A DNA stretch of 64,000 nucleotides from contig NW_022098030.1 of NCBI RefSeq assembly GCF_002288925.2, positions 10,187,280 to 10,251,279 of the forward strand, in the 5' to 3' direction. Below, one piece after another: positions 23,901 to 34,487 of this stretch. Numbering within the stretch: position 1 is the first letter of the stretch; each line of letters begins with the position of its first letter. The position numbers and the translations under genes are program-made. The notes below the pieces were generated by a model. The model was not told the origin of the DNA. It saw only the letters and a list, made by a program, of their open reading frames with translations, and ran no database searches. Source of the stretch: Delphinapterus leucas. Taxonomy: Eukaryota > Chordata > Mammalia > Artiodactyla > Monodontidae.

Positions 23901-24735
23901 TTGTGTTTTCATTGTCATTTGTTTCTAGGTATTGTTTGATTTCCTCTTTGATTTCTTCAGTGATTTCTTGGTTATTTAGTAGTGTATTGTTTAGCCTCCA
24001 TGTGTTTCTATTTTTTACACATTTTTTCCTGTAATTGATATCTAGTCTCATAGCATTGTGGTTGGAAAAGATACCTGATACAGTTTCAATTTTCTTAAAT
24101 TTACCAGGGCTTGCTTTGTGACACAGGATGTGATCTATCCTGGAGAATGTTCCATGAGCACTTGAGAAGAAAGTGTATTCTGTTGTTTTTGGATGGAATG
24201 TCTTATAAATATCAATTAAGTCCATCTTGTTTAATGTATCATTTATAGCTTGTGTTTCCTTATTTATTTTTATTTTTGATGATCTGTCCATTGGTGAAAG
24301 TGGGGTGTTAAAATCTCCTACTGTGATTGTGTTACTGTTGATTTCCCTTTTTATGGCTGTTAGCATTTGCCTTATGTATTGAGGTGCTTCTATGTTGGGT
24401 GCATACATATTTACAATAGTTATATCTTCTTCATGGATTGAACCCTTGATCATTATGTAGTGTACTTCTTTGTCTCTTGAAATAGTCTTTATTTTAAAAT
24501 CTATTTTGCTACTCCAGCTTTCTTTTGATTTTCTTTTGCATGGAATATCTTTTTCCATCCCCTAACTTTCAGTCTGTATGTGTCCCTATGTCTGATGTGG
24601 GTCTCTTGTAGACAGCATATATAAGGGTCTTGTTTTTGTATCCATTCAGCCAGTCTATGTCTTTTGGCTGTAGCATTTTATCCATTTACATTTAAGGTAA
24701 TTATCAATATATATGTTCCTATTACCATTTTCTTA
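20985..24735 (-). pseudogene. L1 ORF2 remnant (copy B)
   Basis: Fragments in order: endonuclease (24558-23812; GDFN intact, but SDH is SNH because codon 24061-24063 reads AAC), the linker, RT finger and palm segments (23554-23288; 23099-22758 with [14 protein letters not shown] and [12 protein letters not shown]), the active site FADD at 22681-22692, the post-RT region (22209-21859) and the C-terminal part (21787-21395). About 15 bases are missing in the endonuclease near 24500-24510. Several frameshifts and stops separate the fragments. A full ORF2p is about 1,275 residues; the remnant spans about that length. Confidence 0.92.
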
Positions 24736-24789
24736 ATTGTTTAGGGTTGTTATTGCAGGTCTTTTCCTTCTCTTGTGTTTCCTGCCTAG

Positions 24790-25674
24790 AGAAGTTCCAT
24801 TAGCATTTGTTTTAACGCTGGTTTGGTGGTGCTGAATTCTCTTAGCTTTTGCTTGTCTATAAAGGCTTTAACTTCTCTGTCAAATCTGAGTGAGATCCTT
24901 GCTTGGTAGAGTAATATTGGTTTTAGGTTTTCCCCTTTCATCACTTTAATTATGTCCTGCCACTCCCTTCTGGCTTTCAGAGTTTCTGCTGAAACATCAG
25001 CTGTTAACCTTATGGGGATTCCCTTGTATGTTATTTGTTGCTCTTCCCTTGCTGCTTTAATATTTTTTCTTTGTATTTAATTTTTGATAGTTTGATTCAT
25101 ATTTGTCTTGGCGTGTTTCTCCTTGGATTTATCCTGTATGGGACTCTCTGCGCTTCCTGGGCTTGATTGACTATTTCCTTTCCCATATTTGTGAAGTTTT
25201 CAACTATAATCTCTTCAAGTATTTTCTCAGTCATTTTCTTTTTCTTTTCTTTTTCTGGGATCCCTATAATTCGAATGTTGGTGTGTATAATGTTGTCCCA
25301 GAGGTCTCTGAGACTGTCCTCAGTTCTTTTCATTCTTCTTTCTTTATTCTGCTCTGCTGTAGTTATTTCCACTATTTTATCTTCCAGGTCACTTATCCAT
25401 TTTTCTGCCTCAGTTATTCTGCTATTGATTCCTTCTAGTGAATTTGTAATTTCCTTTATTGGGTTATTCATCATTGTTTGCTCTTTAGTTCTTCTAGGTC
25501 CTTGTTAAACATTTCTTGTATTTTCTCCATTCTATATCCTAGATTTTGGATCATCTTTAGTGTCATGGCTCTGAATTCTTTTTCCAGAAGACTGCCTATT
25601 TCCTCTTCATTTCTTTGGTCTGGTGGGTTTTTACCTTGCTCCTTCATCTGCTGTGTGTTTCCCTGTCCTCTCAT
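24790..25674 (-). pseudogene. L1 ORF1 remnant (copy B)
   Basis: Start ATG at 25674 opens a basic N-terminus and coiled coil of 67 codons. A frameshift near 25475 moves the rest to another frame (25474-25097, 125 codons), which continues the coiled coil (RISDLEDKIVEITTAEQNK...) into the RRM start (NIRIIGIPEKE) and reaches NPRRNTPRQI, further than copy A, before a stop. The C-terminal domain downstream to about 24790 is full of stops. Confidence 0.88.
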
Positions 25675-26389
25675 TTTGCTTAACTTTCTGTGTTTTCAGT
25701 CTCCTTTCGCAGGCTTCAGGTTCATAGTTCCCGTTGTTTTTGGTGTCTGTCCAAGGTGGCTAAGGCTGGTTCAGTGTGTTGTGTAGGTTTCCTGGTGGAG
25801 GGGACTGGTGCCTGTGTTCTGGTGAATGAGGCTGAATCTTGTCTTTCTTGTAGGAAGTACCACGTCCAGTGTTGTTTTGGGGTGTCTGTGAACTTATTAC
25901 GATTTTAGGCAGACTCTCTGCTAATGGATGGGGTTGTGTTCCTGTCTTGCTAGTTGTTTGGCATAGGGTGTCCAGCACTGTAGCTTGCTGGTGAGTGCTG
26001 GTCGGCAGCGATCCTCTGTGTGGGAATCTCTCCACTTTGCCTGCTGCACCCGATGCTGCACTCTCCTTCATGGCTCCAAAGCTTCCCCATGCCCACCCTC
26101 CATCTCCACCAGTGAAGGGTCTTCCTAGTGTGTGGAAACTTTTCATCCTTCACAGCTCCCTTCCAGAGGTGCAGGTCCCATCCCTATTCTTTTGTCTCTG
26201 ATTTTTCTTTTGCCCTACCCATGTACATGGGGATTTTCTTGCCTTTTGGGAAGTCTGAGGTCTTCAACCAGCGTTCAGTAGGTGTTCTCTAGGAGTTGTT
26301 CCACATGTAGATGTGTTTCTGATGCATTTGTGCAGAGGAAGGTGATCTGCACGTCTTACTCCTCCGCCATCCTTAAGGTCTCCTCCTGC
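25675..26389 (-). promoter_or_regulatory. Short L1 5' UTR (copy B)
   Basis: It matches both ends of the copy A 5' UTR (about 2105-2365 and 3835-4230) but joins them near 25980-25990, skipping about 1.4 kb. The YY1-like site at its start is changed to AAGGATGGC (26366-26374). Promoter activity is an inference from the family. Confidence 0.7.
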
Positions 26390-26659
26390 TTTGCTTTTTA
26401 TGCAGTGATCTTGCCATGAGGTATGACAGACAGATCCATGAATAACACTAAATTCCAATTAGTAAATTCGCTCATGGGGTAACTAAATGACTGGTTAAAT
26501 ATTAATCAATTTTAAGTAAAAATGTTGTCATTCATTCACAAGTCTTTTCAGCAGTACGTGGTAAAGAATTTAAAAATTCTTTTGACAGAGATTTCAAATA
26601 TCAACTTTTTAAATACTTTTCTCATGCTACAGAATTCTGTTTGTGATTTTCATTGTGAG

Positions 26660-26699
26660 CTGGGAAGTAGTATGATATAATAGTTAAGAATTTAGGCTT
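26660..26699 (+). repeat. MIR SINE, left part
   Basis: 'TAGTATGATATAATAGTTAAG' is the left half of a MIR that resumes at 27325. The split is caused by an L1 insertion with the target duplication AAGAATTTAGGCTT. Confidence 0.7.
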
Positions 26700-27324
26700 C
26701 AAAAATTAAATGAACAAACCAAACCAAATAAAAACAAACAGGTAGACACAGAGAACAGATTAATTGTTACCAGAGGAGAAGGGTAGGAGGAAGGGTAAAA
26801 TGGGTAAAGGGGGTCAACTATATGGTGATGGATGGAAGGAAACTAAACTTTTGGTGGTGAGTGCCCTGTAGTATATACAGAAGTCAAATATAATATTGTA
26901 CAGGTGAAATTTATTTATTTATTTTTTATTAATTAATTTTATTTTTGGGTGCACTGGGTCTTCGTTGCTGCATGTGGGCTTTCTCTAGTTGTGGCGAGTG
27001 GGGGCTACTCTTTGTTGTGGTGCACAGGCCTCTCATTACAGTGACTTCCCTTGTTGTGGACATGGGCTCTAGATGTGCGGGGTTTAGTAGTTGTGGTGCA
27101 TGGGCTTAGTTGCTCCATGGCATGTGGGATCTTCCTGGACCAGGGCTCGAATCCATGTCCCCTGCATTGGCAGGAAGATACTTAACTACTGAGCCACCAG
27201 GGAAGCCCCATGCACACGTGAAATTTATACAGTGTTATAAACCAATGTTACCTCAATAAATAAAAACTAATTAACACATTAAAAAAAAAGGACATTCCTT
27301 AGTAGCACACTTCACAAAAAAAAA
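26700..27324 (+). mobile_element. Old L1 3' UTR inserted in MIR, split by a SINE
   Basis: 5'-truncated L1 3' UTR: GGTGATGGATGGAAGGAAAC, a 'TTTTGGTGGTGAGTGCCCTG' segment, then after the SINE TTATAAACCAATGTTACCTC and AATAAA. Target duplication AAGAATTTAGGCTT at 26686-26699 and 27325-27338. Two A tracts (27281-27289 and 27316-27326) are separated by 26 bp of foreign sequence. Confidence 0.85.
26914..27209 (-). mobile_element. CHR-2-like SINE (long form), minus strand
   Basis: The plus strand reads a T/ATT-rich tail, then the antisense body (CACTGGGTCTTCGTTGCTGC) and ends at GAGCCACCAGGGAAGCCCC, the antisense of the SINE head. It lies within the L1 3' UTR. The repeat GTGAAATTTA (26904-26913 and 27219-27228) is the likely target duplication. 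Confidence 0.9.
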
Positions 27325-27540
27325 AAGAATTTAGGCTTTTTAGTTAAACTATAGATATTCAAATGTTAAATGTGCCACTTTTAAATTTCATGGCCTTTAG
27401 TAGATTATCTCTGACCTTCTATTTTCCCCCATGTAAAGTGGGGATAATAATGGTACTTGATCAGAGGGTGATGTGATGTTTAAATGAGATAGAACATGTA
27501 AAATGCTGGTGACAGAGAAAGCCTTCGATAAATGCTATGT
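27325..27540 (+). repeat. MIR SINE, right part
   Basis: Resumes the MIR with a 'CTTTTTAGTTAAACTATAG...CCATGTAAAGTGGGGATAATAATGG' type core and ends near CGATAAATGCTATG. Together with 26660-26699 it forms one ancient SINE. Confidence 0.75.
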
Positions 27541-29215
27541 TTTGATATTCAGGAAACTATATGTTAGCTTATTCAACTGTAAAATTTAAAGTCCTTTATA
27601 ACCTCAAAATGTTACATTTCTGTTACTTTAGGTCATGTCAATGTAAACTGAAGTAGACATTTAGTCAGTTATTCAGTGAACAGAGAAAAGAACCACTCTA
27701 TAATCAAGGTTTATGAACAAATTGTAAGGACCAGTTTTATATTAATGACCCACTGAAAAATTACTCATTTTTTAACCGTAAGAAGTCAATCTCATTAAAC
27801 CTCCTTTTTAAAGCATTTAGATATGCCACAGATGTAGTTATATTGTATGCTAAATTGTCTTAGCTCTCAATTACCTCACCCTTTTCTTCCAAATTATTAT
27901 ATTTTTTATTGTCTCCCTCACATTATGGATTTTGCAGTTAGAACAAAGCATGTATACAATTAGCAACTTAATTTAGGTTGAAATTATGTTTTCATGTTGT
28001 GCTTGGTAAAAAGACACAACTTTTTCCTTTTCTAAAACATCTTAATTCTCTCCTTACCTGTCAGTAAATATTTGCTAAAGATGATAATATTAATGGAAAT
28101 ATGGGACCATTTTCTCTTCCAATAGAAGAGCAAAAAAAGACTGGAAAAAAAAAGTTTAATTGGCATTTGCAATTACAGAGGGTCTCAGAGCAGAAAATAA
28201 CTGGGTAATTGTTTTGTCAATTTAGAGATCATACACAGAATTATAGCATTTGTGTCATTTCACTGCATGTCTTGAATTGATAGTGTAAACTATTTGGGGA
28301 TGATTTTGGTTTCAAAATGTGTAATGGATTTTTTCCCATCAAAATCGATATCTCTAAAAATGTGTGCATGATGAATGAAATTTTATGCCTTTAGTGATGA
28401 CCTCCACATTTCTCAACTATTTCTTACTGTGAAGTACAAAGTAGCTACCATAAAATGAACTTGCATCAGGCTGTCCATTGTTTTCTTCAAATTGTACACT
28501 GATTTCTTATATTTGGATTTTACTGCCTGACCTGAAATTGGCTCATTGATTGTGATACATCTCTGTGCTTCTTCTAGTAATTGTTTGCCAGAAAATGTAG
28601 CTTACACATTAAATGCTAAACAGCTTGTGTAGGATTGGCAATATCCATGATGACCCAAGAATAAAATGCATGGTATATAATGAAATATTGATAACTTTCA
28701 TGACATAAATAACACTGAAACTAGCAAATTCCATTGAAACCCTTATAATTAAAAAGGGCTTATAGTCACAGACAATCATAATTTTAATATTGCTCAGATA
28801 TTGTTATCTAAACTATGGAAGAAATTAATGTGTATATTAATGATGAATGAGAACATCACAAATATCCTGTTGGAAAATCAGCTTTATCTGAGACAGCAAA
28901 GAAAGGACTTCTGTCCCCTTCTCTCTAATTCTCTGTTACTCCTAAATTTAGTCCAGGTCTCACAAACATAAATGCCTGAGAGAACTGGAACATAAATGGG
29001 TAAAGAGAGTAGAATAACAGAAAATAAATGTGTTTATGAATCCCATGCATGGCATCTGCCTAATTTCACTGCTGCTTATAACAAAGAGCTCAAACAGGTC
29101 ACACCTTGGCTGAGACTAGTTTTAACGACTTTGTTTAGACTGTATCCTCACTTTGTCTAACCTTTAGCAACTATTGTCTCTGCTTTCCACCTCCAATAAC
29201 AAGTACACTCTGCAC
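27541..29215. other. Undistinguished AT-rich non-coding DNA
   Basis: No gene, RNA or named repeat seen. If the window holds conserved regulatory elements this is a fair place, but the sequence alone cannot show it. Confidence 0.35.
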
Positions 29216-29219
29216 ACCT

Positions 29220-29640
29220 CTACGCTAGTTGGCTAAATAACCAAACTGATTACATCACTTCCTGTTGAAAATGTCCTTAGTTTTCCTTTTTACTTCATGC
29301 AAACACTTCACTTTCCAATACCATCCTCTGCCTCTGGCCTCACTGCAGCAGCCCATGCTCTAGACACATGAATGTCTCACTGAGCTCTTTCAGTCCCTCA
29401 AGATTTTTCAGGACTAACATCCATCTTTTAATATCCCTCACTCCTGAAAATTTATATAGGATGTAAATCCTTCTTTTAAAACCAACCGTTTTTCATCCTG
29501 ATTCTACCTAGATCCATACACTTATCACACTGTATTGCAATTTTCAGTGCCTGTGTATGTTTCTGGAGCTTGGCTTCCAGGACAAGGAAAATTCTTGTTC
29601 ATATTTGCAGCAAAACCTAACAATATCTATTACTCAAGAG
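29220..29640 (+). repeat. L2 LINE relic
   Basis: Shows the L2 3' pattern: 'TTCCTGTTGAAAATGTCC...', 'CCATCCTCTGCCTCTGGCCT', 'CCCATGCTCTAGACACATG' and a tail with 'GACAAGGAAAATTC...CTATTACTCAAGAGA'. Heavily decayed. Confidence 0.5.
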
Positions 29641-29652
29641 ATTTTCAATTAA

Positions 29653-29655
29653 TTG

Positions 29656-29686
<31 letters not shown>

Positions 29687-29688
29687 AG
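29653..29688. repeat. (TG)n microsatellite
   Basis: A TG run with one TTTG interruption. Confidence 0.92.
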
Positions 29689-30162
29689 AAAAGAATGAGT
29701 GAGCTAGCAGTGTGGTAAAATAAAAATTCAAATATGTGCACATCAAATCATGGTAAATGTTTCCTATAATTTTTCATGTAGTGGAGATTGGTTTCAACAA
29801 ATGTGAAAGTATACAGAGAAACAAAAAATGCAGTGAGAGTTTTCAAAGGAAATGATTCCTTTATTTCCATATTAGCACAGATTAGTCTATACATGTATCT
29901 ACCATTGTTCCTTAGCTTGACCCAAGTGCCTTTCATATCTGTGGTTCTTTTATGATTTGCTACTTTTCTGTAGAGTTTTCAACTGCTTTTCATTTAAAAA
30001 ACAGAACTGTCCTTGAAATCTCAATGTTTTTAAAGTAACTGAGCTCTTTAGCTGTCTGTTTCTGAGATAGCAGACTTTTCTATGATATCCTGCACTTGGG
30101 TCTCAATTACACCTCAAAAGACAAAGGAAAAAAGCACAATAAACTTTAATTCTGTGCATGAA

Positions 30163-30201
<39 letters not shown>

Positions 30202-30202
30202 T
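30163..30202. repeat. (TG)n microsatellite
   Basis: A TG run grading into TATG units. Confidence 0.92.
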
Positions 30203-30559
30203 TAAATAGTGTGGACTAAAGCTAGTGACCCGAAAATTCAGTGTAGCATTCTAGAACATACATTATTACCTAGGCCTCCATAAAAACCTTTATTTTTCTT
30301 TGCTGAACTTAGAATATTGCTATTGCCTGTCTTTGTGATGATTCTTCTCTATTATTGTAACAACTCTTAATTAAGCTTCCATTAAAACTGATTATAAAGA
30401 CTGATGGAGGAACAAAGTCATTGTCTACATTTCAAATAAAGGCGATTATGTATGTTTAAGATATGGCATAAAACACAATTTTCTTATCTTAATTTGTGTT
30501 ATTTTTTCTGATCTCTTTAAAAAAATATTATCCACATTTTTATTAAATCACACTTTAAA

Positions 30560-30612
30560 AATAAGAAATGTAAACAAAAAAATAAAAATAAGAAATGTTT
30601 ACATTTCTTATT
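30560..30612. repeat. Near-perfect palindrome with a direct copy of one arm
   Basis: AATAAGAAATGT at 30587-30598 faces ACATTTCTTATT at 30601-30612 with a 2-base loop. A third copy of the arm, in direct orientation, lies at 30560-30571. It could form a hairpin or cruciform and has no tail of U's in either direction. Confidence 0.85.
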
Positions 30613-31079
30613 GCTGAGTTACTTTAATATTTCTCTGGCCTTTTCCATTTCTTTGGTTTACTACAAAGTTCTAAAACTGTTCTCTGTGATTTGTGTTCCC
30701 CAGAGAGTTCAAATTATGAATTGAAGCTTTAGTGTCATATCCAGTTAGAATAACATCTCTGCCAATTATTTCTATCTTGATTAAGATATTTAACGTTTCT
30801 AAGCTGTAGAGAAAATAAGAATAATACTAGAATCCATGTCATAAAGTTGGGAAGATTAAATAATAAAATGCATGTAAAACAGACTGCAAAGTATCTAGCA
30901 CATTAGCATTCAAAAAATGTCAGTTGTTGGAATAATGATGAGGTCAATGATGATGATGATGCTAAATATTTTCTCAATGTGCATTTACACTGCAACACCT
31001 TTGCAACCCAGCTTCTAACTACATTGCTTCACATATATAACAATTGCTGCCTATAATGATAACCATTCATCACATTCAA

Positions 31080-31430
31080 TAAGATCTTCTAACATGCACC
31101 AGGCACTGTTCTAGTGGATGGAGATACAGCAATATATGAAGAGACAAAAATCCTAGTCTTTTTGAAGCTTACATTAGGGTTGAGGGGCAATAGATAATAT
31201 GAAAATAAAAAACGCATTATATTGTATTTTAGGTGATGATAAGTGTCATGGAGAAAAATAAAGCAGGAATGAAGGAAAGATAAATAGGAAGCAATGATGA
31301 AGTTTTAAATAGGGCAGTCATGGAGCTCCTACTAAGAAGTTGATATTTGAACAAAGACAAAAAGAGTTTAGAAAACACTGTGTCAGTTTCCTAGGAAAGA
31401 TCATTTCAGGTACAGGGTAAATCCTTACTA
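31080..31430 (+). repeat. Ancient interspersed repeat, L2/MIR era
   Basis: 'CACCAGGCACTGTTCTAGTGG...GATACAGCAATATATGAAGAG' and 'GATAAGTGTCATGGAGAAAAATAAAG' are marks of a common old mammalian repeat that I cannot name with certainty. Confidence 0.45.
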
Positions 31431-32191
31431 AGTGTGATGATCAGAATAAAGTCAGAGGGTTATAGGGGTCAGGATATTGCTACAGATCAGTTCCACTGTG
31501 ATATAGGTCATTACCATACTTTACTTTTCTTCAAGGCAGTGGAGGTTTTGAGCCCTTGATCATCATATCTTTTCAGATTAGGATTTCTGTATGTGTCTGT
31601 TTACAGAAACAATGGACAAGAGAGCAGTAGAAGGCACCCAAGTGGATCATTTGATTTCCACACAGATCCTTCCCTGTCCTCATTGTGTGAAAGCATCTCT
31701 ACTTCCTGCTGAATGGAGTCAGTATCCCAGGGAGGATGGTGAACACCTCTTTTTGCCTGTTGCTCCCTTGACACAGGAAGTCTAAAGCTCTGACAACAGC
31801 CATAGCTTAAAATTCAGTAGGCCCTTGTGGCATCTCCTGACAAGAGTGTGCCTCCTTTGGGCACTCAGGCCTCTAGAACTGACAAGACCAGAGTCATGGG
31901 GCCAGGAAGCACAAAATCCTCCAGTGTGTCATTGGAAGGCAATGATAAGTAGGATAACTCCTGCTTCCTGGAAGGACCTGTGTATCTTTCCTATTGAGAA
32001 TATAACACTATACCATGGTCTCTGATTTAATGAATACACTATGCCCTGAGAGGATAATGCATCATCTTTTCAGAGTGCTTCCTTCAGTTACACCTTTAGA
32101 ACACTGCTGCAGCCTTCTATGGGAATAGCTGCTTCTGGATGGCATGGCACAAGATTTGACCAGTGGATTCTATGGTCATGGCCTCATTCTT

Positions 32192-32402
32192 CTCTCTTTT
32201 TTTTTTTTTTGTGGTACGCGGGCCTCTCACTGTTGTGGCCTCTCCTGTTGTGGAGCACAGGCTCCGGATGCGCAGGCTCAGCGGCCATGGCTCATGGGCC
32301 CAGCTGCTCCACGGCGTGTGGGATCTTCCTGGACCGGGGCACGAACCCGTGTCCCCTGCATTGGCAGGCAGACTCTCAACCACTGCACCACCAGGGAAGC
32401 CC
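32192..32402 (-). mobile_element. CHR-type SINE (short form), minus strand
   Basis: The plus strand shows T tail, GTGGTACGCGGGCCTCTCAC and finally CCACCAGGGAAGCCC. Target duplication GGCCTCATTCTT (32180-32191) and GGTCTCATTCTT (32405-32416), one mismatch. The long open frames on both strands are SINE translation. Confidence 0.95.
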
Positions 32403-33732
32403 AAGGTCTCATTCTTACACCTCCTTCACTGTCAAGGGGGTCCCCTGGTCAGATGCTATGCTGTGTGGGATTACATGCCTATGAATTAGACATTTCATAA
32501 GCCCCTCACAGTAGGGTTGGCTGAGGCTCTGCAGGGAGGAAAAGCAAACCCAATCCACAATAAGTATCTCACCCTGTGAGGAAAAACCCCTGGCCTAAGG
32601 CGGATCATGTAGCTAACTTGCTCCCTGACCTTACTAGTAGTTACAGTAATTACTGCCTCTTGGTTTCTGGCAATTAAGTACTACCTCTAGCATCTATTGT
32701 TTCCAGGTCCCCATCATTCCATGAACATTAGCAACACCAGCCCTCTGACCTCCTCTCTTACATCTTCCCTGGACTACAGAGGATATCCACCAAGGGACTT
32801 CTTAGTGATGATACCCCTCTCACCACACATTCCTGAAGGACTTGCTGAATGGTGTGTTCTTTGGATCTTCTCATGGATCTTAATCCTCTGGTGGATTTTT
32901 TGCCCTTACATAATATAGCCATTTCAGTGTGCCCACTTCTCTCAGCCTCTTAATTCCTTTCCCAATCATCTTCCAGGGTAATTCAGGCATTTTTACTTCA
33001 CTTAGACTAAACTATCATTTTTTCCAGGCATCTAACAGCCACCCCAGCAAATACTTTACTCCACATGACGGTGTTCTTGGTAGAGTATTAAATTTGTGTC
33101 CTGAGAAAATGCCCTACCTCCTCAAGTCAATGAATTCTTCCTTATGCACTCTTACATTCTGGCACTCTTGACCAAGCACTCTTAAAATGCAACCCCGGGA
33201 TCACCCCTGGCTCCTACTGGTAAATGCCTGCTAAATCTTGCAATTCCTTAATGTATATAGTTTCTATCCTTCCTTATCAGGCTGAGGACATCCTCAGTTG
33301 GATTATGTTGGGATGTAACATTTGTCATCAGCTTGGTGTCCAGGAGAGGAGGTGGAAGAACACTTGATGCTTCATGAGAGAGAGGCTCCTGCAGCATATT
33401 CCAGCAGAGTGAAATGTTAGCTCTTACCAGGGAAGAGTGGATCACCTCTCTGCTAGACCAGAGAGTCTGAGAAGGTCAAGAGTCTCCATCCAAATGCCCT
33501 AAATCATAGTTTAGCATCTCAGGTTTTCTCTACCAGGCCCTAAACTTTGTATAACATACTTGACTTGACTGAGCATTCAGATATCTCTGAGGCTTTGTGA
33601 CTTCAACAGTCTTCAACCAGATGGTCTACTATGTCTGTCCTTCTACTGCAGGTAATAAGAAGCTCTATCACAGTGGCCCTTTGTCCCAAGTATTTAGCCA
33701 TTGACTACTTTTTCAATAGCCCTCAATCTCTC

Positions 33733-33915
33733 CAACTAATAAGAACCTACTGTATACCACAGGGAACTCTATTCAATACTCTGTAATGACCTATATGGGA
33801 ATAAAATCTAAAAGAGAGTGGATATATGTATATGAATAGTAACTGATTCACTTTATTGTACAGCAGAAACTAACACAAAATTGTAAATCAACTATACTCC
33901 AATAAAAATTAATTT
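33733..33915 (+). mobile_element. Short L1 3' UTR copy with target duplication
   Basis: Only about 180 bp of L1 3' UTR (CACAGGGAACTCTATTCAAT to CAACTATACTCCAATAAAAA). Its target duplication AATAGCCCTCAATCTCTC is at 33715-33732 and, beyond the SINE, at 34132-34149, perfect over 18 bp. Confidence 0.9.
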
Positions 33916-33930
33916 AAAAATAGCCCTCAA

Positions 33931-34128
33931 GGGGCTTCCTTGTTGGCGTAGTGGTTGAGAGTCTGCCTGCCGATGCAGGGGACACGGGTTCGTGCCCTGG
34001 TCCGGGAGGACCCCACATGCCACGGAGCGGCTGGGCCCACGAGCCATGGCCGCTGAGCCTGCGCGTCCAGAGCCTGTGCTCCGCAACAGGAGAGGCCACA
34101 ACGTACCTGCGTACCGGAAAAAAAAAAA
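33931..34128 (+). mobile_element. CHR-type SINE inside an L1 target duplication
   Basis: GGGGCTTCCTTGTTGGCGTA to CCTGCGTACCGG and an A tail. Flanked by AAAAATAGCCCTCAA (33916-33930; 34129-34143), which combines the L1 A tail and the first part of the L1's right target duplication. So L1 came first and the SINE second. Confidence 0.95.
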
Positions 34129-34469
34129 AAAAATAGCCCTCAATCTCTCATTATCATTCCATAAGGTATCGATACAATTTAGCAGTACCCAGTAAACTCC
34201 ACTGCCTTTCTAGGTATCCTCTAATCCCCCAGTTTTTTAAATGCCTATATAATTTCACCTGCCAAGTGAAAGTCTCCATTGGGACTGTTTTCTTTCTTCT
34301 TTTTTAATTTTCAAGTCACTACAGGTAAAATTGCTAGCAAGTACACTGACACTTTGTGCCAGTGACTAGCCATGTCCCAGTTATCAGACACAATGACACT
34401 CTCTTCACCTTTTGGGTGGTGGGTGAGCCAGTCCCAAATCCTAATCTTATTGCCTGCTTTCTTACATCA

Positions 34470-34486
34470 CCCTACTTCTGATACCA
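34470..34486 (-). promoter_or_regulatory. Retroviral primer-binding site-like sequence (Leu tRNA type)
   Basis: The minus strand reads TGGTATCAGAAGTAGGG, close to the TGGTRYCAGAAGTGGG pattern of ERVL elements primed by leucine tRNA. It sits directly inside the LTR edge. Confidence 0.5.
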
Positions 34487-34487
34487 C

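Larger units (their letters stand above)
20610..26389 (-). mobile_element. LINE-1 copy B, nearly full length, broken
   Basis: The minus strand reads 5' UTR (26389-25675), ORF1 remnant, ORF2 remnant with endonuclease, reverse transcriptase and C-terminal domain, 3' UTR and a short A tail at 20610-20619. Both ends look genuine. A weak target duplication may be TTTGCTTGCTAT (20598-20609) versus TTTGCTTTTTAT (26390-26401), 10 of 12 bases. ORF1 and ORF2 are split by frameshifts and stops, so it is inactive. Its 5' UTR is about 0.7 kb against 2.1 kb in copy A. Confidence 0.93.

Noticed and set aside
25103..25508. Plus-strand hydrophobic open frames resembling membrane proteins
   Set aside because: The same antisense effect over ORF1 of L1 copy B; homologous to the frames at 1478-2165.
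32119..32500. Long overlapping open frames on both strands
   Set aside because: They are translations of a CHR SINE; the same peptides recur at 2719, 11481, 33951, 46326 and 49109.
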